A DNA stretch of 64,000 bases. Origin: Druceiella hillmani. Lineage: Eukaryota > Arthropoda > Insecta > Lepidoptera > Hepialidae. The stretch's first letter is position 1, and every line of letters starts with the position of its first letter. Positions 22,981 to 36,260 of the stretch are shown here, piece by piece. The translations under genes were made by a program, and so were the position numbers. The notes under the pieces are model-generated. The model did not search any database and was not told the origin of the DNA. It saw only the letters and a list, made by a program, of their open reading frames with translations. The stretch spans positions 5,974,001 through 6,038,000 of the forward strand of contig JAYKKI010000088.1 in NCBI GenBank assembly GCA_039881145.1, read 5' to 3'.

Positions 22981-24765
22981 ATGACTGTGAACTATATTGC
23001 CAGTGTTCCTAAACTAAAAGGAAGAGAAAATTATGATGAGTGGAGCTTCGCGGCTGAAAATTTGTTGGTTCTTGAAGGAATGGACAAGTACATCAAGCCA
23101 ACGGCAAGTTTTGAAGTTAAGCCAGCAGACGACTCAAAAACGAAGGCAAAGCTAATATTGACTGTGGACCCATCGTTGTATGTGCATATTAAGAATACCA
23201 AGAGCGCAGCAGAATTATGGACTACATTGAAGACCATGTTTGATGACTCCGGTTTCTCACGCAAAATAACATTGCTGCGACATTTGATTTCTATTCGTCT
23301 AGATAATTGTGATTCAATGGCTACATATGTGACTCAAATGGTCGAGACAGCTCAACGGTTGAACAGCACAGGTTTTACAATCACCGATGAATGGGTGGGT
23401 TTATTATTATTAGCAGGTTTGTCAGATCGTTATTCTCCCATGATAATGGCAATTGAACATTCGGGCATTTCGATAACTGCAGATGTCATAAAGTCGAAAT
23501 TGCTCGACATGGAAGTGACCAGAGACAATGACGCAGGTGCTGCATTTGCAGCGCGAAATAATCATTCGTTCCATAAGTCAAAGAAAGGCAGTCCCGGTCC
23601 TTCAACGTCAGTATCAAACAAGAAAATGACAGCAGCAATGACAGATTCATCAAAAATAATTACACGCTACAAATGTAAAGAAAATGGTCATTATCGAAAT
23701 CAGTGCCCTTCATTGAAGAAAAACAATAGTAAATATATTTTTAATGTCGTTTTCCTGAATGGAAAGTTCAATAAAACTGAATGGTACGTGGATTCAGGCG
23801 CCAGCGCTCATATGACGGTGAACGAATCTTGGGTAAAAAACATGAACCGATCACCGTGTTTACCAGAAATAGTGGTTGCAAATGAATCTACAGTGCCAGT
23901 AGTTTGTTCCGGAGACGTTGACATTGTTTCAGAACTGAAATTTGAAATTACAGTGAAGGATGTGCTGTGCGTTCCTAGTTTGACAACAAATTTATTATCC
24001 GTGAGTGAACTGATTAAAAACGGAAATAATGTGATATTTAATGAAAAACACTGCTACATTCGAGACAAGAATGATGTTTTGATTGCTACTGCCGACCTGT
24101 CAGATGGTATTTATAAATTGAGGTTAGAAACACAGACTTATATGTTGGCCGCACCAGCAGTTAGTGGAAATCTGTGGCACAGAAGATTAGCACACCTAAA
24201 TAGTCAAGACATGAACAAGATGAGAAATATTGTGAATGGTTTGTCATATGAACAAAATTTTGACACAACGAAATATCAGTGTACAACTTGTTGCGAGGGA
24301 AAGCAAACAAGATTACCCTTTTCGCATGTTGGTGAGAAAAGCACAGAATTATTACAAAGAGTTCACACAGATATTTGTGGACCAATGGAAAACACGTCAT
24401 TGAATGGTGCTCGATATTTCATACTGTTTGTAGACGACTTCAGTCGGATGACTTTTATATACTTTATCAAGAATAAAAGTGAGGCGCTCAGCAAATTCAA
24501 AGACTTCCAAACACTGGTTGAGAATCAGTTGAATAAGAAAATAAAAATGATACGTTCAGATAATGGACTTGAATTTTGCAATAAGGAGTTTGATAATTAT
24601 TTGAAACAAAAGGGTATAATTCATCAAAAATCAAATAATTACACGCCTGAACAGAACGATTTATGTGAGCGAGCCAACCGTACAGTTGTGGAGAAGGCTA
24701 GATGTCTATTGTATGATGCAAAGCTGGATAAACGATTTTGGGCAGAGGCAGCTAACACTGCTGTC
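22981..24765 (+). pseudogene. copia gag-protease-integrase (first frame segment)
   Basis: Starts at the first ATG after the primer site. Residues 1 to about 190 are the gag capsid-like region (opening LKGRENYDEW). The zinc knuckle at 229-242 keeps C232, H237 and C242 but has Arg229 where the first Cys is expected (CGC against TGC). Protease DSGA is at 271-274. The pre-integrase histidine-cysteine region (WHRRLAHL from 399, then CTTC) is present, and the integrase keeps D464, D527 and E563 with the standard 35-residue spacing between the last two. Reading runs out of frame around 24763-24770 and meets TAG at 24778-24780; the matching continuation is one frame over. Confidence 0.95.
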
Positions 24766-26385
24766 TATTCTGAAGAATAGATCCGTTGCTTCAAGACTTC
24801 AGACAACTCCGTACGAATTGTGGTATGGGAAGAAACCAGATCTCAGTCACATCCGTTTATTTGGAAGTAAAGTCATGGTGCATATCCCCAAGGAACGTCG
24901 TTTGAAATGGGATAAGAAAGCTATGGAGCACATTTTAGTGGGATATAGTGAAGAGGTCAAGGGTTACCGGCTGTATAATCCTGCGAAGAAGAGTCTTCTT
25001 ATAAGTAGAGATGTCATCGTGATGGAAAATGAATCAGAGCTCAAAGAAACAGGCAACAAGTCAGCTATATGGATTCCTAACGAAGATACACTTGCAGATA
25101 ACATAGAAAAAGAGAGCACAGTTTCAGTGGGGGATAAATCGTCTCATATTTCAGAGACAGAAGACTGCCCATCAGATTATTCTTCAGTGTATGAGGAGAG
25201 TAATGAAACAATAACGGAAACTTCATCTCCAACCACAGACATATTAGACGCAGAAGTCCAGACGACATCAACCCCAGAACAGACACCAGAATTACCTGAA
25301 AAGCGTTCCAGGAAAGCAACTGAACGGTATGGTTTTACATGCCTTTCCAACACTGTTTCAGCATTAGAGGAGATAGTGTTCTCAGAGGCTCTTGCAGGGC
25401 CTGAGAGTGAACAGTGGAAGAATGCCATGGCCGACGAGCTGCAGTCTTTTGAGGACAGCGATGCATGGGAGCTCGTTGACAACCCCGGTGATGTGACAAT
25501 TGTGAAGTGCAGGTGGGTGCTTAACAAAAAGTTTGATGTGGACAATAATGTGCGGTTTCGGGCTAGATTGGTGGCAAAAGGTTTCTCGCAGAAATCTGGA
25601 ATTGACTATACGGACACGTTCTCTCCCGTGGTTAGACATTCAACGCTCAGATTATTGTTTGCTCTCAGTGTTAAGATGAATATGAGTATTGATCATTTGG
25701 ATGTTACTACAGCATTCTTAAACGGTTTTTTGAGAGAAACTATTTACATGTCATTACCTGAAGGTTTTATGAACAAAAGTGGGGGAAAGGTTTTAAAATT
25801 GAAAAGAGCAATCTATGGGTTAAAACAGTCTTCCCTTGCGTGGTACGACAGAGTTAAAGATTTACTATGTAAATTAAATTTTAAAAACAGTCAGTATCAG
25901 CCTTGTTTGTTCACAAAAACTAAAGGTGAAGCTAAAATTATTGTGGCCTTATATGTGGATGACCTTTTAATTTTTTCGAATTGTCCTGTTGAAAGTAAAA
26001 AATTAAAAGATACTTTAGGATCAGAATTTAAGCTAAAAGATTTAGGACCTGTAAGGCAATACTTAGGCTTGAGAATAAATGTTAGTAAAAATGTAATTAC
26101 TGTAGATCAGCAGCAGTATATTGATCAGCTATTAACTAGGTTCAATATGTTGGATTGTAAAATGCATAAAACACTAATAGAGTGTAAATTAAATTTAGAG
26201 AAACCTGATAAATGTGTACCTGATGTTCCATATCAGAAGTTAATTGGATCATTAATGTAGTTGGCAGTATTAACCAGGCCTGACATTTCCTTTTCTGTTA
26301 GCTATTTGAGCCAATTTAACAGTTGCTATGATCTTACACATTGGCATTATGCTAAACGCATTCTTAAATATTTGCAAGTACAAAA
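24766..26385 (+). pseudogene. copia integrase C-terminus and reverse transcriptase (second frame segment)
   Basis: Picks up the integrase tail (TPYELWYGKKPDLSHIRLFG), followed by a Ser/Thr/Glu-rich linker and the reverse transcriptase beginning at WVLNKKFDVD. Motif A is DVTTAFLNG, then IYGLKQSSLAWY, and the catalytic YVDD is at 25952-25963. A TAG at 26258-26260 interrupts IGSLM just before LAVLTRPDISFSV, where a Tyr codon is usual, so this is a single-base nonsense change. The frame then continues through YAKRILKYL to a second frameshift near 26385, followed by TAA. The polymerase core itself is uninterrupted. Confidence 0.94.
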
Positions 26386-26886
26386 ACTTACTGTTTAAAA
26401 TATTTTAAGGGCGGTAGCAAGTTAGAGGGCTTTGTAGATAGCGATTGGGCCAGCGATGCCATAGATAGGAAGTCCTACACGGGCTTTTGCTTTACTATGT
26501 CGGGATCTGCCATTTCATGGCAAAGCAGAAAGCAAAAGTCCGTATCGCTCTCTAGTACAGAGGCAGAATATACTGCTTTGTCAGAGGCGGCTCGCGAAGG
26601 AGTGTATTTGAGAAACCTGTTACATGAAATAACTGGTAACTTATCTGTAATACAGATCTATTGTGACAATCAGAGTGCTTTAAAGTTGTCATTGAGTAAC
26701 CAAAGTCACAACAGATCAAAACACATAGATGTGAGATTCCATTATGTAAGAGATGTTGTTAAAAATAAATATATTAAAGTTATGTACTTGTGTAGTGAGG
26801 AAATGCCTGCCGATTTACTTACCAAAGGACTGTGTACTATTAAGCATTATAAGTTTATGTGTAAATTGGGAATTGTACTTAAATAA
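26386..26886 (+). pseudogene. copia RNase H (third frame segment)
   Basis: Continues as LKYFKGGSKLEGFVDSDWASD, then SYTGFCF, LSSTEAEYTALSEA, YCDNQSA and RSKHIDVRFHYVRD, the standard copia RNase H landmarks with the catalytic Asp and Glu positions kept. It is back in the same frame as the first segment, so the two frameshifts compensate in phase. TAA ends the protein 28 bp before the 3' LTR. Confidence 0.93.
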
Positions 26887-26905
26887 AATTGTTGTTTATT
26901 TTAAT

Positions 26906-26914
26906 AAGTGGGGG
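26906..26914 (+). other. Polypurine tract
   Basis: AAGTGGGGG abuts the first base of the 3' LTR; this is the expected primer for plus-strand synthesis. Confidence 0.85.
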
Positions 26915-27052
26915 TGTGATAATGTTGTATCAAAATATGTAATTAGTGAATAGTGGCGCCATCTCTTATCGTTTTGTAGAAACTGTTTGTCTGTCTATGA
27001 CAATTTGCAAAAATAAAAGACAGTCTATTGCGATAAAACATGTTTTACTAGA
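26915..27052 (+). repeat. copia 3' LTR (138 bp)
   Basis: Same length and ends as the 5' LTR, with three transitions between them. Followed directly by the AAAAC target duplication at 27053-27057. Confidence 0.95.
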
Positions 27053-30000
27053 AAAACCGATTAAGAAATTGACTACTCCTTTATTAACGTTTGTAGTTCA
27101 TTGCTTTTAAAGGGAAAAAAGTCGAGAGTTTTTTAAAACGGGACAAAATTTGAATGTGGTCAAAATTATAAAAAAAATTTTTTCTATTTCCATTTAAACT
27201 GCATTTTATAGCTCAAATACTAATCTGAATAGGCTTCTAATATTATTTGTAGGAGATGAACGGAAATACATCATAGTAGATATACTTTATATAGCACGTA
27301 TCTGTAAATGGTTTAATCATGTACTTAATTCAGAAATGCAATAATTAATAAATGCAGTATTTTATAGTATCTTAAGCAGGATCGTCTAAAATATTATTTG
27401 TAGGGCGAGAGTAGTTCTTGACTGGCGAGAGTAGTTCATTACTTAAACAGATCACCCTTCAATGTTAAGATCGACATCATTACCCGTTGCTACTTTTATG
27501 TTCTGATCGGAAAACATCTATCATTTTATGTTACTCATTCACAAATCAATATTTTAAGTATTTCTAAATCACTTAATGCTTCCCCGGATTTTACATTTTT
27601 TCTGCCCAATTGATACTAACTTAAAGGCCGCATTCTATGCTATGTCATTTGCTACTTTATAGTTTTGATTTATATTTGTGATATAACATTTGTAGTCTAA
27701 TATGTCGGTTTCCACTCTAAGTTGGCCAGTGCTTTAATAAATCATGTGAAAATAAATTTATTTGGAGGAAAGTAAATAAGAACTTGACAAAATGTAATCT
27801 TTATTGATATGGTATCCTTGAAGTCATATCGCGCATACCAGATTATATATTGCACCATTAAGGTGTTAAAACGTAAATGGTAAACTAATAAAAAAGTATG
27901 GATCAGTGTCGGTTGCCAAACTGGGGAACAAGACGAGAAATGCAAACAAATGTACCTCCGATATTGGGGAAAAAATATTGCATTTGTTTATTCTGGTTAA
28001 ACCGTGAAAAGTGGCTTGCAAGCGGAAGTAGACGCGAGAATCGATGTGCGGGGTCGAATATTAATTTTTCAATTTTCCATTAAAGTGCAATATAAATGAA
28101 TGCCGACGTCGCATCGGAACGATTGGCCATCTGTGGGGTGATTTAAGAAAACAAGAGAAGAATATTGAGGATAAATATTCATGACCAATGAGAAATAATT
28201 GCGAGGGTGAGTTTGTTTTAAGAGCGAAATATTAATTTAAATAATAGAATATTTTGTTTTCTGAAATAGCGGAACGTACAATATGCTAAGATGACCGATA
28301 TATGCATTTCCGTTCGTAAATTTTGTTGTGTTGTCGCTTTATTCATCGGATTTAAGTGTTTCACTTTTTGTTACGCTATTATTTCTTAATATGAAACTTA
28401 TAAACAGTTTTATTTTTCATGAAACTAATTGATGAACACTGAATCCTGTCTTCCCTAATTATAATGAAAAACATTTACAAGCTAAGCTGTAGAAATTGCG
28501 TATTTTTCTTGAAAACTCAAGTTTTTTTTCATTTTAATTTTAATATCATTAAAATGTACACAAATCCAGCGAGTATCAATCTAACTTTTGTTACGAGGGC
28601 GGGTACTTACATTATTTAATGTCACGCGCAATTAATGGGTTTTCTATGGTTCCTTAACTCAAAGGAAAAAACGGAACCATTATAAGATCATTACATGATC
28701 GAACTTGAATGAAATTTGACATAATAATGAAACATATTAACCCGCAAACTTCTTAACAGTTAACTTCTAAAAACGATTAGCATAGAAATTATGGTGGTAA
28801 GATAAATTAAGCACTCGGAAAAAAATTTAAAATTCCATTTATGGTGTACAACGTGGTTTTGAAGGGGTTAGTTCCTAGGAAATATTTTTGCTATAAATTT
28901 CTAAAACATATTTTTTGAAATATATTGAAAAATATTAAAAAAAAATCCCCTCCCTTATTTCCGAAACTACTGAACCTAAAATCATGCAAAAATCGGATGT
29001 TTAAAGAGCCTGTGGAAAAATTATAAGTAAACTATATCTGAGTGTCTTAATTCTGGATTCTACATTGTTTATGAGACATTTACGGTATTATATAAATCCC
29101 CTTGGCACCAATACTTACTTATTATTAAATATTTATACCACTAAGGCAGTGGTACTAAGGCAAATTTATTAATTACTCATGTTAAATTAAGTAATTTCAT
29201 TTGAACTAACTCGTACTCGGTCGATTTTTTTTTTAAATTCGGCTTACTGGAAAAAGTGCTTTTTGCGTTTAGTGCTGAATAATAATTGATGGTGAGGAAA
29301 ATATTCACCACATCATTATGGTAACAATACAAGAGATTGTCAGACTTATTATTTTATACACCTATTATATTACCATTTCCCCTTTAATAACCTGGAGGAC
29401 TACTCACGTGGAATCAATTACTCACGTGCAAACACACTTTATTAAAATAACAAGCACTAAGTCTAGGTTCAGATAAAATATTATATTGACCCCACGCTCC
29501 TTTAGCGCACAAGACAGATGACCGAATTTTATGGTAATTTGGCGACCAAGAATTGCCGAATTTTGCCAGAAAATGTTTCCATCGCCTTAGTTTCCATCGC
29601 CTTAACGCATACGTTAAATAAATGTCTTCGTTTCTATCAGCGCGTATCCAGCCATATGTTCCATCATTATTCTGTTCTACCATTAACGCGTTTTCGTTCA
29701 AGTATTCGAACCGGGGACAGTCCATCCAACTTTTTTGGAAGACCGATTGTTTTAGGGTGTATATGTTAAATGTTCTATATTCTCTTTTTTTTTATTCGTA
29801 TGGTTTATACATGAAAAAGTACATTTATTGTGCGTATCATTAAATAACCTATATACGCCTCGTAATTTCAACCCGGTCCCTTCTTGGCTGGCTTATATTT
29901 ATAATAATACTGTGAAGGGAGAAATAATTATAAACTATACTTTGCGATTTCAAAAAAATAGGCAATGCTTAATAAATCGAGTAAAGCCATTTAATCGCAA

Positions 30001-33000
30001 TAACCGTACGCAGAATTTAATTTCCATAGATTACTTTCAGAGTCTATTCAATATGGGTACTTATTTGATAAGTAGTGATTTTGTTTTTTTTTCGTTATTT
30101 AACACAATCTAATTTTACACATATAGTAATAGATAATTTAGAATATACTAGATTTTGAAATTTAGCTTCACATGGGTTGAAAAATTTGAGATAAATTGGA
30201 AATCACGATTAAAATGATTAAAGAAGTTAACAATAAATCGGTTACCTACGAATGAAGTACTACAAGGGGTTAGACGCATAAAAAAATTAAATATTTAAGG
30301 GTGCGTAGTACTTTAATTAAACTTTTACGAAATGTTAGTACTAATATCCAATGTGTAAACATTTTGCCTAGCGTATCTTCCACCGATGCGGCGTATATGA
30401 AATCATTAGTTGAACCCTTTTAATTTATGAATACAAGTTGACCACAATAATTTCACATTAAAGTGAATCCACAATTGTTTCGTATAAAGTTATCTTGATA
30501 TATTTTAACAATATTTCTTTTTGTAAAGCTATAATTGAAAGATAAGGGGTTAAGGCCCATTATTTTTCATTATATTTAAAATTAAATATATATTACAGGA
30601 TGGTCATCAACTCATAGGTTAACTATTTTTTCTATTAAAATGTTTCTGTGAATTACACGCCGAATCGATTTTCCTTTCACAAAATAACATTCGAATCACT
30701 TATTTTTTGAGCCAAATAAGGGTTCCTGGTAACGCATCGTATCGCTGTGACGACGCCGCGCAACACTTGGTGTGCATGCACTACAGGCTGCTTAACACTT
30801 GTGATAACGTTGAATGGATGTATTTTGAGAACGGAAGGAGACATTAGAAAATATTATTGATTAAGTATATCTTTTTTAGTAACCAGAAAAATAAGGAAAC
30901 CGGTTTAATATACTAATTTAACACCGCCTGTTTAAATACAGTTTGATGAAAGCAAAAGTGGCTGCAAACGTACGGTACATCCCACTATTACTTCATTAAC
31001 ACCCATCTAATCTCCGTACGTTTTTTTCTTAACCAGTCTGAAATTTAACTATAAGTGACAAACCAGCATTGGGGTTACCTTTTATCTAATTGTAAAATTA
31101 TCTTCATTGTATCTTCGAAATTTTAATACATTAACCTCTTATTTTTTAATTTAGAAAATTTCAATAGGTTGTCGCAATTACCAATACCTTATTTTGATAT
31201 TTTATTATTATCATCTTATATGAATAGTTAATAATTGTGTCCAATCTTTACCTAAATATCCGCTTTGAGTACAGGTGAAACCAGACGACCCTAACGAAAC
31301 ATGAATCATTGTTACCTATTGTACGTATTGTGTGTGTGTACATTGTATTGTGTGTACATCGCGACAATCAAAAAGTCTTACATATAAGTGATAACTTGTG
31401 AAGGGTACAAAAATATTGGGTAAAAATTGAGATGAAATTACACAAAAAGAGACAGAAAATAATGCGTGGCCTAGAGATAGGCATAATACGGAGGAAACAT
31501 AACTTAGCAAACTGCCAGTACGGAGACCACGTGTAGCTGCATCCTGTGTCTTAAAGTGGGAGGCTTGTACGACCCGGAACTCCGTGCCTGCATACTTCGC
31601 CACTTGATGGCGGCACGTTGATTAGGATGGCCGCGCATATGTAGGCATTTCAGAATGCAGGTTGATTCTCGATAATTCTTATCATTTGATATGGGGGGTA
31701 AGCATGTTCTTTTCAGAATAATTTTTTATTGTTTCGTTGCCGGCTGCTCTAGAAAAGACTATAGAGGTACAGAGTCAACGGATGGCGTTAGAGTACTTGT
31801 AACAGGAAAAATGCATTTGACAACACACGAACATTTTAATCTCAATGTGAAAGTTCGTGTGAATAAGTTACACTTAAAATATATAAACAAAATTCTATTC
31901 CAAATATTTTCTTTAAAATTCAAAACTTTTGCAAACTATTATACGTTCAATAACTTTTAAAATATAAATAGAATATTACTATTCTATATATTTTTAACAT
32001 TTAAAAATAAGTTCACAGTTTGTCAAATGAAAAAAATAAATAAGAAAAAATGTATTCATTATAATAAACAGATCATTGGCAAGGTCATGACCGGATTACC
32101 AAGGCAATGATTGGACATGAAAAGTTTCCAAAATCTACTTCTAAAATAGATTTCGTCATTATAGTATCTGAAATTAGCTTTTACAAGGAAAAATAATGGG
32201 ACAGTTTCGATAGATTCATGATAATGAGGCAGTGAGAATATATTAAATTATTGAAATCATAGAAAACAATGCATACATCGAAATACATAGATTGAATAAT
32301 TAGCGTATCTCAATATGTGGCGATAAATAAACCGTTATTATTAAATACATAAAACCATTCTAATAAGCGTATGTCGAGATAGGCAGAAAGTACAATTCTC
32401 CAGTAGCATTTGACAATAGAATTATTGACAATGGAAGATATTGGAATTACTATACATTTAAAAGCCAAATGTTACTCAGTGACTGACTCATGATGATATT
32501 CCCCGAATTATAAAGCATGCAGATTTAAAAGATACACGTGTTGCTTTTTTCTATCAGGGGAAGGCTAAGAAATAATATTTCGAAATTTACTTTCTGTAGA
32601 CCTGAAAATAGGGATGGAAAATTATAATTTAATTTAGATATAATTAAATAAATATTAAATTTTTTTTCGTTCAAATAGCAATAAATAAATGGCTATTATT
32701 ATGGTGAATTTTTTTTAAAATCATTAACCGTAAATAATCCCTTCAAAAATCATTAACTGTAAATAATTTTGCATTAAAAGTGAAAAAAATTCAACCATTA
32801 TTTTTTTGCTCGCTTCAAATCGAAATGGCAGCTAGTTATTGCTGCAAATTAACCGAAATTATTTTAAATTAAACCTTATCAATTTATTTTTCAAACACGC
32901 TATTCAAAAATTAGAAGAGCGGAGACATATCGCATTTTACTTTCCAACGACCAAAATGAAAAATGGTAAGAGGCGCCTATATTTCATTTTAAACGACCTT

Positions 33001-34474
33001 GCCAATGATATTCTACCCCAGAAATATAAAATTTTTTTGTCTCCATTGCGCATGTATTTGGAGGTAAATTTATAAGTTATTTTTTTATATTACACTACAT
33101 CAATTGAAAATCCCATATGAAGCATCTATTTGGAAAATTGCGTCCACATATGTCCCAAACTAAAGAAATGTTTATACTGGTATAAGTGAATAGATGGAAG
33201 GATATTACGCATCACTAGCAACTTTTATTTTGAATAAGCTTTACTTTGAATATGTGAAAAAGCAGGATGCAAAAAGTACTTATAAAGATAAATAAAACGA
33301 GACCAAACTGAATGAATCTACTATTGACATTCAAGGAGATACTTTGTCTACTTTTCATCTCAGAAAACAGATCCTGGCTCCATTATCAATACCTGATTAC
33401 CTTCCATGAGTTATAAATTTACTAAGACAAGTGAAAAGAAACTCAGTGGAAATTTACAAAGACAAGTGAAATCAAACTTGGTGGATATATTGTTTAGGGA
33501 ATCCTTTGTTTTCAGTAATATTGAGTGTCAGATCCGGTATATATCATCCGAGCGTAATTACAACCATAAATGAAAAAGTTATCAAAATAAGTGAAACGAT
33601 CCAAAACCAGACAGGTATACCATTCTTTGCCTACCTTTATTCTCCACCATCAGATCTTTACTCCAGTGTTTGTGCCAAGTTTTAAGCCCCTAAATGCATC
33701 AGGATGTGTAAACAGACAGATAAAAAATCAAATTAAGCAAAAGCTTTTAAACAGCACTATAATTCCTCTGCCGCTTAATTTTGCAATGGAGAAAAACGGA
33801 ATTTCTTACACGATGTTTGTTTTACTTAGTCCCACATACTCGTATATCAACGGCAGAGCGTGTTTACAGACAGCAAATCATGTATAGAAACGGTGCACTG
33901 TTGAAGCAGAGTTGTGCACTGGTCGTCACTACGTGGAATTAATGTTTAATTTTATACGTTCAACTTGTATTTAAAGACCAATTTTCAAATTTGTATACAC
34001 CGACGGGTTGTTGGACCCTTGAATAAACAGGACGATTGAAGGTAAGGTGTTTTGATTTCTCGAAGTATTGTTTACCACAAGGTGAGCGGGAGAAGATAGA
34101 AGGAATATGGACTCTAAAACCAATATATATTAAAAATTTGGCAATAATAATTTCTTGGAAAACTGGTATTTATTGTAATAAATGCTTTGTCAATATATCG
34201 ACAAAATTATTCGTTTTAACTCAAGATTGCCATATGAGAAATGATAATCTTGAGATATGAAGACATTTAAAAAGACTTTTATCTTTAAATGATTTTTTTT
34301 ATTAAAACAAATTGCTTCTTTGTAACATCCGCACCTGAAATACGGCTGATTTTATACCAAAATTTTATTTTTTTAAATTTAATAAATACGGAATATTTTT
34401 ATTTACTGAAATCGTCACTTGAAACCACTTTCACGCCTCGAATTACCGACCAATCTTCCTGCATTTCTCAAGCA

Positions 34475-34476
<2 letters not shown>

Positions 34477-34545
<69 letters not shown>

Positions 34546-34583
34546 TATATGTATCTATATATATATATATATATACACATATA
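34477..34583. repeat. (TA)n microsatellite
   Basis: About 100 bp of TA units with CACA and GTATC interruptions. The apparent reading frame across it (Tyr-Ile repeats) is an artefact. Confidence 0.95.
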
Positions 34584-34652
34584 ACGTATACATAATTTGA
34601 CTATTAATAGATAGTTATAACTCTGAAAAAATTATTTGATACATTTCGCCAA

Positions 34653-34676
34653 AGCAACCTCTTTAAAGAGGTTGCT
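34653..34676. repeat. 24-bp perfect palindrome
   Basis: AGCAACCTCTTT followed directly by AAAGAGGTTGCT, with no spacer. Function unknown. Confidence 0.9.
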
Positions 34677-35439
34677 AATTCTAAAATTCATAAACATGAC
34701 AAAATTATAAGGTTCCTTCTTATATTACGCTATCCTAAAAATAGTTCAAATGCGTGTAGGAACGTCTAGCATATGCTTTCCTAGTTTTCTGTATCTCTTG
34801 GTATGGTTGACGCAAATTAGTTCGATAATTAATGAAAACATTGAAATGTAAGTTTTAATCAAGTACTGGTGCTAAATTGTTGCTAAATTTAATTTCAAAT
34901 TCTAATCAAATGCCAATTTTCTTGAGAATCCCCGAGCCATTGAATTAACAACACTAAATCTATTGATGACGAAGTCCGTGGATTCAACAATTGTATCATT
35001 AAATTGCTTGACAAAGGCTGCTCCTTAGATAAAGGAGTACATTGGAAAAAATATGGTCGAATGTAATCGTGCGTAAGCTAAATATAAGGTTAACTGCGAT
35101 CCATATAGATGGGAGGATTACAGAATACGTAGAAATAAATATTCACAATATGGAGATATACTAAACACACTATATTTTCATAATAACGCGATTTCTATTA
35201 ATAATTGGAAGCGTAGCAGTTTAGGTCCTAGCCACTTTTACTTAGGTAGGCTCTAAGTATTTTAGGTTCTCTAATGATTCGGAGAGTTTGCAATTAGATT
35301 TCAGTCAATCAAGTTCACTATTCTTTAAACTACCAGTAGTTCTTGGCCCAATTCTTAAGTGGATAACTATAAAGAGTATCTTGTATTTATCTTTGCCTAC
35401 TAAACGCTAATTTATGTTAATGGATACCTGTGAATCCAA

Positions 35440-36260
35440 AGTCAAAGTTACCAAATTTGTCTTTTCAAATCTTCTTGGGTTTTTCTATTTAAACTAATAG
35501 AAAATGATGGCTTAAATATGAATGACCCTAAATCATTTATAGACACTCTAGTTCCACTTAACATATCGATATTTTAACAGTTCTTTATATTTCTTTTGGT
35601 CTGAAAAAAGTATACATTGTCCTGGCTCATACAATTTCGTCCCATATGCAACCTAAGGACCTTCGTTTCATTTTGCTTCCACCACTATTATTTATAGCTT
35701 TCGAATGGAATGTTCATGGTCAACTAGCTACCTTGTGTAATGCTTACTTGTCCCTATATAGACTCTCGTTCTAAATTTAGTCGCAACATCTCAACTTAAT
35801 TTGATACGGTTTCTGATGATATACGCTGCTGATGTTGAAGTCTCTGATGAATAATAAATAATTTACCATCCTCGTTCTTCTCGATTTCAGTAATGCGTTC
35901 AACTCCATTAATGTCCATATATTTCTAGCTTAATTAATATATATTTATGTATGGACGCAAGCAACCTATTAAGTTGTAAAACATGTATTTCGAGTCGACC
36001 TACCTTACAATAGGTGGGGCCCAATTAAGAATTATTTCTCGTCTCCTGCTCTCAGGAATTATTGCTGGTATCGTTAAAAGTAGCTGTGGCTATTGTTATA
36101 TCTATGCTGATGATCAGCCAATCAAACTTTTATATCACAAAAAAATACCAAATATTTGAATATTACCTAAATTTCGCATTAAATTTTAATGAGAGACTAC
36201 TAAACAACTTGATACAGTGCAAGAAAAAATGTATTCGCCCTTCTTCACTAGTATGAGGAG
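35440..36260 (+). pseudogene. Decayed non-LTR reverse transcriptase remnant
   Basis: Two landmarks of a LINE polymerase lie in order on the plus strand: motif A LLDFSNAFNSI (35877-35910) and the catalytic YADD (36103-36114), preceded by VSDDIR-like sequence near 35810. Spacing of about 73 codons is slightly shorter than usual, and the parts lie in different frames with stops between them. A later open part (36062-36256) may be the C-terminal region but is weak. The element differs from the LINE at 1879-5576. No ends, tail or target duplication could be found. Confidence 0.6.

Larger units (their letters stand above)
22764..27052 (+). mobile_element. Ty1/copia LTR retrotransposon, nearly complete but broken
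   Basis: A 4289-bp element with two 138-bp LTRs, a primer site, one gag-pol coding region and a purine tract, flanked by AAAAC on both sides (22759-22763 and 27053-27057). Domain order is gag, zinc knuckle, protease, integrase, reverse transcriptase, RNase H, as in copia. The coding region should be one frame from the ATG at 22981 to the TAA ending at 26886, about 1300 codons, but has a frameshift near 24765, a TAG at 26258-26260 and a second frameshift near 26385. With only three LTR differences, the insertion is comparatively young; the breaks mean it is not autonomous now. Confidence 0.96.
27058..35500. other. Long anonymous AT-rich interval
   Basis: No gene can be supported. Small structures are a doubled GGCGAGAGTAGTTC (27404-27417 and 27424-27437), a doubled AAAATCATTAA(C/C)(C/T)GTAAATAAT-type 22-mer (32717-32738 and 32746-32767) and a perfect palindrome at 34653-34676. 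Open frames of 60-105 codons (for example 29414-29725 minus, 31316-31603 minus, 33591-33887 plus) have no recognisable domain. The 31500-31660 stretch is noticeably richer in GC than its surroundings. Confidence 0.4.

Noticed and set aside
25177..25545. 122-codon minus-strand frame
   Set aside because: Shadow of the copia integrase-RT linker.
29414..29725. 103-codon frame on the minus strand
   Set aside because: No domain is recognised. Its RRWKLRRWK part comes from a short tandem duplication in the DNA, and an overlapping plus-strand frame is equally open.
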